From assembly GCA_018110905.1 (NCBI GenBank), contig JAGBAZ010000046.1:1-64000 (forward strand): 64,000 bases of DNA, read 5' to 3'. The position numbers were made by a program, and so were the translations under genes. This DNA is from Oscillospiraceae bacterium. GTDB taxonomy: Bacteria; Bacillota; Clostridia; Oscillospirales; Ruminococcaceae. The notes below the pieces were generated by a model. That model was not told where the DNA came from. It saw only the letters and a program-made list of their open reading frames with translations, and did not search any database. How positions within the stretch are numbered: position 1 is the stretch's first letter; each line of letters opens with the position of its first letter. Below, piece after piece: positions 7,303-15,008 of the stretch.

Positions 7303-8469
7303 TTATTTTTTTAAAACAACTTTATATTTTACTCTTACCCCGTATTTTGCCGAAGAAAGTAAGCTGAGTTCTTCGAATTTAAGAACAAAACCTCTGATTG
7401 TGGCGTAAGCCGCATCGCCGAAATCTTTTTCAAGCTGTTTGGTTGAGAATTCTTCGGTTCCGTAAAAAGAAAGAACAAACTTCCAGAGCCGGGTTTCTTT
7501 TTCTGTAATTTTTCCGTTTGCAAGAGCATTTTCGTATGCGGACAATGTTTCCGCTACATTGGAATCTTCGCTTATCTTGTTGTAAACTTCATTGATAAAA
7601 TACAGAATAAACGGCGTAGGGTCAACTTTTTCGCAATATTTTTTATTCTCTTCAACCTGCGTAAAAGCATTATAATAAGCTTTTCTGCTTTTCTCAATCT
7701 GGCTGGAAAAAGGAACAAACAGAGTGGAACGATAACCTTTTTGAACAAGGAACCAAAGATGCAGAAGTCTTGCCATACGTCCGTTTCCGTCAAAATAAGG
7801 ATGAACATACGCAAGGTAAAAATGAATGATTGCCGCTTTTATAAGATCATTTATATCGTCATCTGCGTTTATAAAATCAATGAAGTTGGACATGAATTCC
7901 GAAACTTTTTTATGGTCAAGTCCGGAATGTTCAACGTAATCACTTACAACATAAACCGTATCGTGGCGGTAAAGTTTTCCGTCAGCAAGTCTGTCTTCTT
8001 CGGGAAGAAAATCCCCAACGGACATCATATAGAGCTTATAGAGATTTTCTTCCGTTATTTTGTTTTCGGAATCGGAAATAAACTCAAGTCCTTTTTTCAT
8101 TCCGAGAATTCTGTTTTCCTGTTCATCTTTCGGAGCCAGACCTTTGAGGATATTGCGGACGCTGTCACGGCTGAAATCTATATTTTCGATGGCAGAAGTT
8201 GCAATTATTTCTTCCTCCGCGGCTTTGATTCCGTAATTTTTATCCTGCGTTTTTAAAAGCAGCTTTACTGTGTTTTGTTTTATTGACGAATGGTTTTCAA
8301 TATAAACAAGGTTGTTTCCTTCAAAATCAAAAATCGGCAAAGTTTTATGGTAAAGCTCTTCCAATGCTTTTATAAAATCATCGAAACTTTCGCTGTATTT
8401 ATATTTCATTTTTTTATAATCGGTAAAATGCGGATCTTTCAGCATTTTTGTAAAAACTTTAATATCCAT
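7303..8469 (-). CDS. Fic-domain protein (predicted AMP transferase)
   Basis: 388 residues. The Fic catalytic motif HPYFDGNGRMAR lies near residues 221-232 and matches HPFx(D/E)GNGRxxR, with the catalytic His first. An inhibitory-helix motif TSAIEN ((S/T)xxxE(G/N)) lies about 125 residues before it, so this is probably an autoinhibited Fic with an N-terminal Fic_N region. Such enzymes transfer AMP or another nucleotide to target proteins. ATG 8469 follows AGGAGG. Base composition is more AT-rich than the flanking metabolic genes, compatible with accessory origin. No antitoxin gene is adjacent. Confidence 0.85.
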   Translation of the reverse strand: MDIKVFTKMLKDPHFTDYKKMKYKYSESFDDFIKALEELYHKTLPIFDFEGNNLVYIENHSSIKQNTVKLLLKTQDKNYGIKAAEEEIIATSAIENIDFSRDSVRNILKGLAPKDEQENRILGMKKGLEFISDSENKITEENLYKLYMMSVGDFLPEEDRLADGKLYRHDTVYVVSDYVEHSGLDHKKVSEFMSNFIDFINADDDINDLIKAAIIHFYLAYVHPYFDGNGRMARLLHLWFLVQKGYRSTLFVPFSSQIEKSRKAYYNAFTQVEENKKYCEKVDPTPFILYFINEVYNKISEDSNVAETLSAYENALANGKITEKETRLWKFVLSFYGTEEFSTKQLEKDFGDAAYATIRGFVLKFEELSLLSSAKYGVRVKYKVVLKK

Positions 8470-8552
8470 AATTCCTCCTGATAACAATTAGTATCAGTTT
8501 ATATCAGTATATCATTCCGGAATTATTATGTCAATATAATAAAACAATAAGC

Positions 8553-8580
8553 CCGTGCTCAAAATGAGCACGGACTACTT
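8553..8580. other. Inverted CCGTGCTCA hairpin between divergent genes
   Basis: CCGTGCTCA, loop AAA, TGAGCACGG, then ACTACTTTTTT. It has terminator form but lies upstream of both the leftward Fic gene and the rightward AraC gene, so it terminates no visible gene. It copies the hairpin at 7251. Confidence 0.6.
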
Positions 8581-8615
8581 TTTTATTGGGTACCTTACAA
8601 TTATTTTTGTTTCCG

Positions 8616-8644
8616 TTGAAAACAATCATTTTCAATGATATAAT
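8616..8644 (+). promoter_or_regulatory. Sigma-A promoter of AraC gene with inverted repeat
   Basis: TTGAAA (8616-8621), 17-base spacer, TATAAT (8639-8644). The inverted repeat TTGAAAA/TTTTCAA (8616-8622 and 8629-8635) covers the -35 and could bind an autoregulator. Confidence 0.75.
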
Positions 8645-8680
8645 ATTGTCATATCATAACAAGAGGAAAGTGTTGCAAAA

Positions 8681-9580
8681 ATGATTCTGTATCCGGAAGA
8701 ATCAACGATAGATTTCAGCAAAATGGAATATATCCCGGAATGTAAAGACGATTTTCCGGTGGTTTGCTATGGCTATGATCTTCATTCAAGAATGGAACCA
8801 TGGCATTGGCATGATGAGTTTGAAGCGGATATAATCGAAAGCGGAACCGCTGTTTTAAAGCTTGAGGGTGAAGAATACCACCTTAAATCTGGCGACGGTT
8901 ATCTTATAAATTCCGAAACGCTCCATTCTCTTTCAAGCCTCGATAATTCACATTGCAAAATAAAAAGTATGATTTTCAGAAAAGACGTAATCGGTGGAAA
9001 ACCAGGAAGCCTTTTTTGGACAAAATATGTATCTCCGGTTACTGAAAGACGAGATTTTTACGGCTGGGTACTGAAAAAAGATTTGACCTGGCAAAAGGAT
9101 ATTCTTGATTCCCTCAAAAAGATTTTCAGCCTTTTTGAATCGGAAGAAGATGATTTTGAAATTAAAACAAGAGAGTTACTTTCAAAAATTCTTTCTGTTA
9201 CTGTAAAAAATCTTCCTCCGGAAAATCCGGAAAACAAAAAGACAACGCAGAACAACATTTCCAAAATAAAAGTAATGCTTCTTTACATCTGGCAAAATTA
9301 TTCAAAAGCCATAACCCTTTCGGATATAGCAAATGCCGGCGCGGCAAGCAAAAATGACTGTATGCTTTGCTTTGCTGAAACGGTAGGTACTTCACCGATA
9401 CAGTACCTGAAAAACTATCGGCTTGAAAAAGCCGCCGAATATCTTACTTTTTCGGAAAAGAAAGTTTCTGAAATTGCGGAACTTTGCGGATTTCAGGACA
9501 AAAGCTATTTTTCAAAATCGTTTTTTCAAAAATTCGGACAAAAGCCTCTTGACTATCGAAAAACACAAAGAAATAATTAA
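8681..9580 (+). CDS. AraC-family transcriptional regulator with cupin sensor
   Basis: 299 residues. The N-terminal half has a cupin-like sensor (MEPWHWHDEFEADIIESG, SGDGYLINSETLHSL, both typical of AraC ligand domains). The C-terminal 100 residues hold two helix-turn-helix units, including the AraC hallmark KVSEIAELCGFQDKSYFSKSF near residue 265-285 (key residues A, G, F, S, Y, F). The start is ATG 8681 after AGAGGAAAG. Target and ligand are unknown. It is a single-gene unit with its own promoter and terminator; the next gene downstream is a sugar transporter, which it might control. Confidence 0.88.
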   Translation: MILYPEESTIDFSKMEYIPECKDDFPVVCYGYDLHSRMEPWHWHDEFEADIIESGTAVLKLEGEEYHLKSGDGYLINSETLHSLSSLDNSHCKIKSMIFRKDVIGGKPGSLFWTKYVSPVTERRDFYGWVLKKDLTWQKDILDSLKKIFSLFESEEDDFEIKTRELLSKILSVTVKNLPPENPENKKTTQNNISKIKVMLLYIWQNYSKAITLSDIANAGAASKNDCMLCFAETVGTSPIQYLKNYRLEKAAEYLTFSEKKVSEIAELCGFQDKSYFSKSFFQKFGQKPLDYRKTQRNN

Positions 9581-9592
9581 CAAGAAAAGTAT

Positions 9593-9630
9593 AAAAAGCT
9601 CGGTGATTTAATTATCCCCGGGCTTTTTTG
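9593..9630 (+). terminator. Terminator of AraC gene
   Basis: AAAGCTCGG pairs with CCGGGCTTT with one G-T pair, followed by a T-run. Confidence 0.65.
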
Positions 9631-9741
9631 TTTGTATTTCATCAAATATATTTTATGATATTATCGTATTATTTATGTGATATATTCGTATTTATTATGC
9701 TTTTTGGTGATTTTATCATAAAAATATTGTGGTTTTGTCTA

Positions 9742-9770
9742 TTGTTAAAAAACAAACGAAAGACTATACT
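9742..9770 (+). promoter_or_regulatory. Sigma-A promoter of transporter/SDR operon
   Basis: TTGTTA (9742-9747), 17 bases, TATACT (9765-9770). A 10-bp inverted repeat TTTTATGATA (9651-9660)/TATCATAAAA (9714-9723) lies just upstream in a very AT-rich stretch and may be regulatory. The promoter position rules out a translation start before about 9775. Confidence 0.65.
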
Positions 9771-9821
9771 ATGGACTCGAATGGAATTCCAGACAATTTG
9801 TTATTTTTTGAGGAGGAAACT

Positions 9822-10694
9822 ATGGAATTTTTAATTGGTCTTCTTCCGGCGTTCTTTTGGGGATTCACTCCTGTTGTAGTAAACAAGCTCGGCGGTAAAC
9901 CCATCAACCAGCAGCTTGGAACTTCTTTCGGATGCGGAATTCTCGCGCTCGGAATCTTTATTTTTGCAAAACCCGAATTCACCACCCAGGTAATTATCGG
10001 ATGCATCATTTCCGGTCTTGCCTGGTCTGTTGGCCAGCTTTGCCAGTACACTTCCTACGTAATTCTCGGTACTTCCAAAGCGTTTGCGCTTTCAATCAGT
10101 ATTGAAATGGTACTTAACGCAATCGTAGGTGTTCTTATTTTCCATGAATGGAGCACCATGAGCCAGATTGTTCTTGGACTTTCTGCAATTGCCTGCGTAA
10201 TTCTCGGCGGTAACCTTACCTCTTTCACTTCCGAAAAGAGCACCGCAAACAAAGAACAGTTCAAAAAAGGCTTTATCACTCTTTTCATCGGTGCATGCGG
10301 CTTCTGCGTATGGAACTATGCCCTCCGTGTAGCAGGTGCTGACGGAATAGGCGCTCTTTGTCCTCAGGCAATCGGTATGATTATCGGTTCTCTTACCCTC
10401 AGCTGCTTTGTTGGAAAAGATGCAAAGAGATTTGATGTTACCACCTTCAAACAGATCATTCCCGGTCTTATCTATGCCGCAGCAAACGCAACGCTTGTTC
10501 TTTCCAACATGGTAAACGGTGTTGCAGTTGGCTATACTATGGCACAGCTTTGCCTCGTAATCGAAACCCTTCTCGGCTTCGCAATTCTTAAAGAACACAA
10601 ACACAAAACTCCGGCGGAACTCAAACATTCTATTGCCGGCGCAATCTTTATCACCGCAGGCTGCATTATGGTAGGCCTTGTCGGTTATGTTTAA
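9822..10694 (+). CDS. GRP-family sugar transporter (GlcU/RbsU type)
   Basis: 290 residues with about ten membrane segments. The opening MEFLIGLLPAFFWGFTPVVV and GVAVGYTMAQLC are typical of the glucose/ribose porter branch of the DMT superfamily, proton-coupled uptake of monosaccharides. ATG 9822 follows GAGGAGG; the longer reading frame upstream would overlap the promoter. Two dehydrogenases of the glucose 1-dehydrogenase type follow in the same operon, as in the B. subtilis glcU-gdh operon, which supports sugar import coupled to oxidation. Codon bias is strong. Confidence 0.82.
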   Translation: MEFLIGLLPAFFWGFTPVVVNKLGGKPINQQLGTSFGCGILALGIFIFAKPEFTTQVIIGCIISGLAWSVGQLCQYTSYVILGTSKAFALSISIEMVLNAIVGVLIFHEWSTMSQIVLGLSAIACVILGGNLTSFTSEKSTANKEQFKKGFITLFIGACGFCVWNYALRVAGADGIGALCPQAIGMIIGSLTLSCFVGKDAKRFDVTTFKQIIPGLIYAAANATLVLSNMVNGVAVGYTMAQLCLVIETLLGFAILKEHKHKTPAELKHSIAGAIFITAGCIMVGLVGYV

Positions 10695-10718
10695 TCTTGG
10701 AAAAAGGAGAAAAGAAAC

Positions 10719-11477
10719 ATGGATAGAGTTAAAGAAAAAGTTGCAATCGTAACCGGAGCAGGCAGTGGCCTTGGAAGAGCAGAAGCAGTTATGCTTGCAA
10801 AAGAAGGCGCAAAAGTTGCAGTAACCGATATCAACGATGCTTCCGGTATGGAAACCGTTGAAATCATCAGAAACGCCGGCGGCGAAGCAGAATACTGGCA
10901 TCTTGATGCATCCGAAGAAAAAGAATGCAAAGCAGTTATCGACGCTGTTGCAGAAAAATTCGGTAAAATTGATATTCTTGTAAACAATGCAGGTATCACC
11001 GGTCCCGATGTTACCACCGAGGAAATTACCGAGGAAGATTGGGACAGAATGTTCAAAATCAACGTAAAAAGCGTTCTTTTCATGACCAAACACACCATTC
11101 CCTATATGCGTAAAAACGGAAAAGGTTCCATCGTCAATACCTCTTCTCTCTCCGGTATCATCGGCGACACCGAACTTACTCCCTATCACGCAACCAAAGG
11201 TACCATTGTTATTATGTCCCAGAAAGACGCAGTACAGTATGCTCCCGAGCATATCCGCGTAAACTGCATCTGCCCCGGAACAGTTATGACTCCCCTTGTT
11301 CAGGGACTTCTTGATGATGACCCCCACTATCTTGATAACGATATCAAGAGATATCCTATCGGCTATTTCGGCGAACCGGATGACGTTGCATACGCTGTTC
11401 TCTTCCTTGCTTCTGACGAAGGCCGCTTTGTAACCGGCACCAAACTTGTTATCGACGGCGGTTATTCCGCTCAGTAA
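10719..11477 (+). CDS. Short-chain dehydrogenase/reductase (glucose 1-dehydrogenase-like), copy 1
   Basis: 252 residues, classical SDR. The cofactor motif TGAGSGLG (TGxxxGxG) lies near residue 14, NNAG near 88, and the active-site Ser (NTSSLSG) and YHATK (YxxxK) follow. Asp in VTDIND near residue 37-40 suggests NAD preference. AAAGGAG precedes the ATG. It oxidises or reduces a sugar or polyol-like substrate. The next gene is a close paralogue, about two thirds or more identical by eye, 12 bases away. The pairing with a GlcU-like transporter suggests a sugar substrate. Confidence 0.85.
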   Translation: MDRVKEKVAIVTGAGSGLGRAEAVMLAKEGAKVAVTDINDASGMETVEIIRNAGGEAEYWHLDASEEKECKAVIDAVAEKFGKIDILVNNAGITGPDVTTEEITEEDWDRMFKINVKSVLFMTKHTIPYMRKNGKGSIVNTSSLSGIIGDTELTPYHATKGTIVIMSQKDAVQYAPEHIRVNCICPGTVMTPLVQGLLDDDPHYLDNDIKRYPIGYFGEPDDVAYAVLFLASDEGRFVTGTKLVIDGGYSAQ

Positions 11478-11489
11478 AGGAGCAGAAAC

Positions 11490-12248
11490 ATGGACAGAGT
11501 TAAAGACAAAGTTGCCATTGTAACCGGCGCTGCTCTTGGCCTTGGAAGAGGCGAAGCAATCCTTCTCGGAAAAGAAGGCGCAAAAGTTGCCGTTGTTGAT
11601 ATCAATGATGAGGCAGGAAAAGAAACCGTTGAAATCATCAGAAATGCAGGCGGCGAAGCGGAATACTGGCATCTTAACGTTGCAAACGAAGCTGAATGCA
11701 AAACCGTTATTGACTCGGTCGTTGAAAAATGGGGCAAACTCGATATTCTTGTGAACAACGCAGGAATTGTCGGCGAAGATGTTCCCACCGATAAAACCAC
11801 CGAGGAAAACTGGGATAAAGTTTTTGCCGTAAACGTAAAGAGCACTTTCTTTATGACAAAACATTCCATTCCTCATATGCGCAACAACGGAAAAGGCGCA
11901 ATCGTAAACACTTCTTCCATCTGCGGACTTGTTGGCGACGGCGAACTTTCTTCATATCATGCAACCAAAGGCGCGATTCTTCAGATGACAAAACAGGATG
12001 CGGTACAATATGCGCCGGAACACATTCGCGTAAACTGCGTATGTCCCGGTTCAATCATGACTCCTCTTATGCATGACCGCCTCAAAGTTGATCCTCAGTA
12101 TTTTGAAAAGGATCTTCAGAGATATCCTCTCGGATATTTCGGCGAACCGGAAGACGTTGCATACGGCGTTCTTTTCCTTGCTTCTGATGAAGGAAGATTT
12201 GTAACCGGTGCCGCACTTCCTATTGACGGCGGATATACCGCACAATAA
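11490..12248 (+). CDS. Short-chain dehydrogenase/reductase, copy 2
   Basis: 252 residues, same length as the preceding paralogue and starting with the same MDRVK-KVAIVTGA pattern. It keeps TGAALGLG, NNAG, NTSSICG and YHATK. It most differs in the substrate loop after the active site (SIMTPLMHDRLKVD versus TVMTPLVQGLLDDD). A recent tandem duplication with divergence of the substrate loop is the simplest reading. The two may form a mixed tetramer or act on two sugars or two epimers. Confidence 0.85.
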   Translation: MDRVKDKVAIVTGAALGLGRGEAILLGKEGAKVAVVDINDEAGKETVEIIRNAGGEAEYWHLNVANEAECKTVIDSVVEKWGKLDILVNNAGIVGEDVPTDKTTEENWDKVFAVNVKSTFFMTKHSIPHMRNNGKGAIVNTSSICGLVGDGELSSYHATKGAILQMTKQDAVQYAPEHIRVNCVCPGSIMTPLMHDRLKVDPQYFEKDLQRYPLGYFGEPEDVAYGVLFLASDEGRFVTGAALPIDGGYTAQ

Positions 12249-12295
12249 TCTTGCAAGTTTCCATAACAAAATACCCCCAAAGGACAAAAACCACA

Positions 12296-12345
12296 AAAGC
12301 AAAAACAGCATCTGCCTACCGCGGCGGATGCTGTTTTTGCTTTAT
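12296..12345 (+). terminator. Strong terminator of the transporter/SDR operon
   Basis: AAAGCAAAAACAGCATC (12296-12312) is exactly complementary to GATGCTGTTTTTGCTTT (12327-12343). Confidence 0.8.
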
Positions 12346-12367
12346 ACAAATGTTTTAAATATATCCG

Positions 12368-12425
12368 TTATCGGCAAAAATTACGCATTTTGTCGCCGTT
12401 TCATTAATTGATATTTTGCCGATAA
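12368..12425. promoter_or_regulatory. 12-bp inverted repeat flanking and entering the Fic promoter
   Basis: TTATCGGCAAAA (12368-12379) and TTTTGCCGATAA (12414-12425) are exact reverse complements. The right arm lies between the -35 and -10 boxes. It is a candidate operator for the helix-turn-helix domain of the Fic protein itself. Confidence 0.55.
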
Positions 12426-12436
12426 AGTGATATAAT
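12408..12436 (+). promoter_or_regulatory. Sigma-A promoter of HTH-Fic gene
   Basis: TTGATA (12408-12413), 17 bases, TATAAT (12431-12436), 31 bases before the ATG at 12467. Confidence 0.8.
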
Positions 12437-12466
12437 ATATACAGATTGATTTTTGGAGTGAATGTT

Positions 12467-13357
12467 ATGAACTACATTTCCGTTGCAAAAATGGCTGAAA
12501 AATGGGGAATTTCCGAAAGAAGCGTAAGGAATTACTGCGCAGAGGGAAGAATCCCCGGAGCATTTATTACCGGCAAAACATGGAATATTCCGGAAAACGC
12601 AGAAAAACCGGAACGTGCTAACAAGAAGAGCGACCGTCCGAAGACTTTGCTCGGTATTCTTAAAGTGGAAAAGGATTCTCATGTTTCCGGAGGAATTTAT
12701 CACAAGGTGCAGATAGACCTTACTTATAACTCCAATCATATTGAAGGAAGCAGACTTACCCACGACCAGACAAGATATATTTTTGAAACCAACACCATCG
12801 GAATTACCGATAAAAGCGTAAACGTGGACGATATTATTGAAACCTCCAATCATTTCCGCTGTATCGACATGATTATCGACAGCGCAAAACAGCAGCTTTC
12901 GGAGAAGTTTATAAAAGAACTTCATCTCGTTCTCAAAACCGGGACCAGCGACAGCAGAAAGGATTGGTTTGCGGTTGGGGATTACAAACGCTTTCCTAAC
13001 GAGATCGGCGGAAGAGCCACAGCAGCTCCGGAAGAAGTTTCTGAAAAGCTGCGTGAACTTCTTACAAAATATAACGCCATTGAAAAGAAAACTATTGAGG
13101 ATATTATTTCGTTCCATGTTGAATTTGAACGCATTCATCCTTTCCAGGACGGCAACGGAAGAGTCGGCAGACTTATTCTTTTCAAGGAATGCCTCAAACA
13201 CGGAATCGTTCCTTTCATAATTGAGGACGACATAAAGATGTTCTATTATCGCGGACTTAATGAATGGAACAACGAGAAAGGCTATCTTATGGATACCTGC
13301 CTTACGGCGCAGGACAGATTTAAAAAGTTTCTTGAGTATTTTAGAATCGACTGTTAA
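12467..13357 (+). CDS. Fic-family protein with N-terminal helix-turn-helix
   Basis: 296 residues. Residues 1-45 form an excisionase/MerR-like winged helix-turn-helix (ISVAKMAEKWGISERSVRNY, GKTWNIPE). The inhibitory motif SNHIEG lies near residue 88-93, and the Fic motif HPFQDGNGRVGR near 224-235 is complete, so nucleotidyl transfer should be possible. ATG 12467 is chosen because GGAG precedes it by 8 bases. The fusion of DNA-binding and Fic domains and the exact inverted repeat over its own promoter suggest autoregulation. Targets are unknown. It differs from the Fic protein at 7303. Confidence 0.85.
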   Translation: MNYISVAKMAEKWGISERSVRNYCAEGRIPGAFITGKTWNIPENAEKPERANKKSDRPKTLLGILKVEKDSHVSGGIYHKVQIDLTYNSNHIEGSRLTHDQTRYIFETNTIGITDKSVNVDDIIETSNHFRCIDMIIDSAKQQLSEKFIKELHLVLKTGTSDSRKDWFAVGDYKRFPNEIGGRATAAPEEVSEKLRELLTKYNAIEKKTIEDIISFHVEFERIHPFQDGNGRVGRLILFKECLKHGIVPFIIEDDIKMFYYRGLNEWNNEKGYLMDTCLTAQDRFKKFLEYFRIDC

Positions 13358-13396
13358 ATAAAATTATATTTTCCAATTTCCGCCTGTTTTTAAATT

Positions 13397-13426
13397 TGAA
13401 TATACAAAAATCTCCTGCAAATAATA
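13397..13426 (+). promoter_or_regulatory. Possible sigma-G-type promoter of spoVT
   Basis: TGAATA at 13397-13402 resembles the sigma-G -35 box, with AAATAATA-like sequence about 16 bases later. In B. subtilis spoVT is sigma-G dependent. The match is partial. Confidence 0.3.
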
Positions 13427-13465
13427 TGGAAGTAAAAGCAAGATTTAACAGGAGGTTTTTATAAT

Positions 13466-14008
13466 ATGAAAGCAACGGGAATTGTGCGGCGCATTGATGA
13501 CCTTGGTCGTGTTGTCATTCCGAAAGAAATCCGAAGAACAATGAGAATTCGCGAGGGCGACCCTCTCGAAATATTCACTGACAATGAAGGCGGAGTGATT
13601 TTTAAAAAATATTCACCCATTGGCGAGCTTTCTTCTTTCGCAGGGGAATATGCGGAAGTGCTTTATAAAGTCGGCGGCTGCCCGGTTCTTATCTGTGACA
13701 GGGACAGCGTTGTTTCCGCTTCCGGGATACCCAAAAAAGAAGTTCTTGAACGAAGGGTCACACCAATGCTGGAAGATCTTATGGAACGCAGAGCGGTTTA
13801 CAGCAGAACCGGCGTTTCCGGAGAAAGCCTTCTTTTCCCTGTGGAGGGAATCGATAAAGCGGCTCTTTCCGCGGCCGCAATTATAGCCGCCGGCGACGTT
13901 TGCGGTGCGGTTGTTTATCTTTCCGACGGAAGAGAAAAAGCCGGAGAAGCAGAAACAAAACTTGTTTCCGCCGCGGCAAATTTCCTTGGGAAACAGCTTG
14001 AAGAGTGA
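13466..14008 (+). CDS. spoVT: Stage V sporulation protein T
   Basis: 180 residues. The N-terminal AbrB-type DNA-binding domain begins MKATGIVRRIDDLGRVVIPK and continues RTMRIREGDPLEIF, nearly identical to B. subtilis SpoVT. The C-terminal GAF-like domain spans about residues 55-178. It is a late forespore regulator of sigma-G genes. ACAGGAGG precedes the ATG. Its presence indicates that the organism, or its recent ancestor, forms endospores. It is a single-gene unit; no other sporulation gene is in the window. Confidence 0.95.
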   Translation: MKATGIVRRIDDLGRVVIPKEIRRTMRIREGDPLEIFTDNEGGVIFKKYSPIGELSSFAGEYAEVLYKVGGCPVLICDRDSVVSASGIPKKEVLERRVTPMLEDLMERRAVYSRTGVSGESLLFPVEGIDKAALSAAAIIAAGDVCGAVVYLSDGREKAGEAETKLVSAAANFLGKQLEE

Positions 14009-14090
14009 TTTTTATTCTAAAGTATTATAATTATAAATATATAAATTGTGATATGAAAGTGCAAAAAATGGCTTAATAATGCGAAAAACA

Positions 14091-14125
14091 AAAAAGCGGA
14101 GGGCTATGCCTTCCGCTTTTTTCTT
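14091..14125. terminator. Bidirectional terminator between spoVT and a small gene
   Basis: AAAAAGCGGA pairs with TCCGCTTTTT around a GG-CTATG-CC loop, with A-run and T-run on either side. Confidence 0.75.
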
Positions 14126-14142
14126 TCGTTTTTAATTTCGAA

Positions 14143-14370
14143 TTAAAGAAAACCTTCGGTTTTGCTGTAAGGGCACCAGGCTCTTACTTCGATGATGTTG
14201 TTGCAGTCCTCGTCGGTTGCGCGAACATAAAAACTGTTCTGCCAGCCAAAAGGATCCGGCTGTTCAAGAGGATCATAAGCATGAACAACGTAATAGCCGT
14301 TGTCGTCTTTATAAGCTCCGTCTTCGATCATGTTATATTTTTTTCCCTGAAATGTAATTTCTCTGCGCAT
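14143..14370 (-). CDS. Small hypothetical protein
   Basis: 75 residues from ATG 14370 (MRREITFQGKKYNMIEDGAY). The upstream ATG at 14379 is only one base from the GGAGG ribosome site and so less likely. Rich in aromatic and acidic residues with no signal peptide or membrane segment. No family recognised. It has its own terminator and lies divergent from the MarR gene. Confidence 0.6.
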   Translation of the reverse strand: MRREITFQGKKYNMIEDGAYKDDNGYYVVHAYDPLEQPDPFGWQNSFYVRATDEDCNNIIEVRAWCPYSKTEGFL

Positions 14371-14476
14371 TTTTATCATGCCTCCGATAATTTTCTAATG
14401 ATAGAATACTATAAAATTAAAATTAAATCAATAGTTTTTCAATTTTTTACAAAAGTGTTAATTTTTATGACAGCTA

Positions 14477-14527
14477 TTGAATAGTTTTGGAATATGATTT
14501 ATAATTGTTGAATCTGAAACAGTTTCA
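14477..14527 (+). promoter_or_regulatory. MarR promoter with 13-bp palindromic operator
   Basis: TTGAAT (14477-14482), 17 bases, TATAAT (14500-14505). TGAAACAGTTTCA (14515-14527) is a perfect palindrome at the expected transcription start, the usual position of a MarR autorepressor site. Confidence 0.7.
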
Positions 14528-14558
14528 AGTCAAACATCTTTATAATGGAGGAAGCCCA

Positions 14559-15008
14559 ATGTGTGAAAGATATTATATCAATACCGAACTTCGAATTCTT
14601 TCAAGAAACATAAACAATTATTTTATCAATTACGGGAATAATAAGCGCGTTGATAAAATGACCGGTTCCGGTGCATGGATAATCGCTTATATTGCGGAAA
14701 ACGGCCATAGGGATGTTTTCCAGCGCGATCTTGAAAAAGAGTTTGATATAACCCGCTCCACCGCTTCTAAAAACGTTGACCTTCTTGTTGCCAACGATTT
14801 TATTACAAGAAAACCGGTGGATTATGACGCCCGCCTTAAAAAGCTTGTTCTTACCAAAAAGGCAAAAGAGGTTTTTAAAATTATGAGGAACGACCGCGCT
14901 GCCCTTGAAGAGCAGATGCTCCGCGGTTTTTCCGACGAAGAGAAAAAACAGCTTCGCGGTTTTTTAAAACGCCTTGCTTTAAATATTGAACCCGGGGAGG
15001 AGATTTGA
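14559..15008 (+). CDS. MarR-family transcriptional regulator
   Basis: 149 residues. The winged helix reads DVFQRDLEKEFDITRSTASKNVDLL, followed by the wing DYDARLKKLVLTKKA (conserved D-x-R). ATG 14559 follows GGAGG. The stop overlaps the start of the first ABC exporter gene (TGATG), so the three genes form one operon. Such regulators typically repress their exporter until a drug-like ligand binds. The palindrome at 14515 is the likely site. Confidence 0.88.
   Translation: MCERYYINTELRILSRNINNYFINYGNNKRVDKMTGSGAWIIAYIAENGHRDVFQRDLEKEFDITRSTASKNVDLLVANDFITRKPVDYDARLKKLVLTKKAKEVFKIMRNDRAALEEQMLRGFSDEEKKQLRGFLKRLALNIEPGEEI

Noticed and set aside
9651-9723. A 10-bp inverted repeat TTTTATGATA/TATCATAAAA as a defined operator.
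   Set aside because: The stretch is extremely AT-rich and chance inverted repeats are expected; mentioned only with the promoter.
7303-13357. A toxin-antitoxin or phage-defence island formed by the two Fic genes.
   Set aside because: The Fic genes carry their own inhibitory motifs, no antitoxin is adjacent, and between them lie metabolic and regulatory genes with no mobile-element features.
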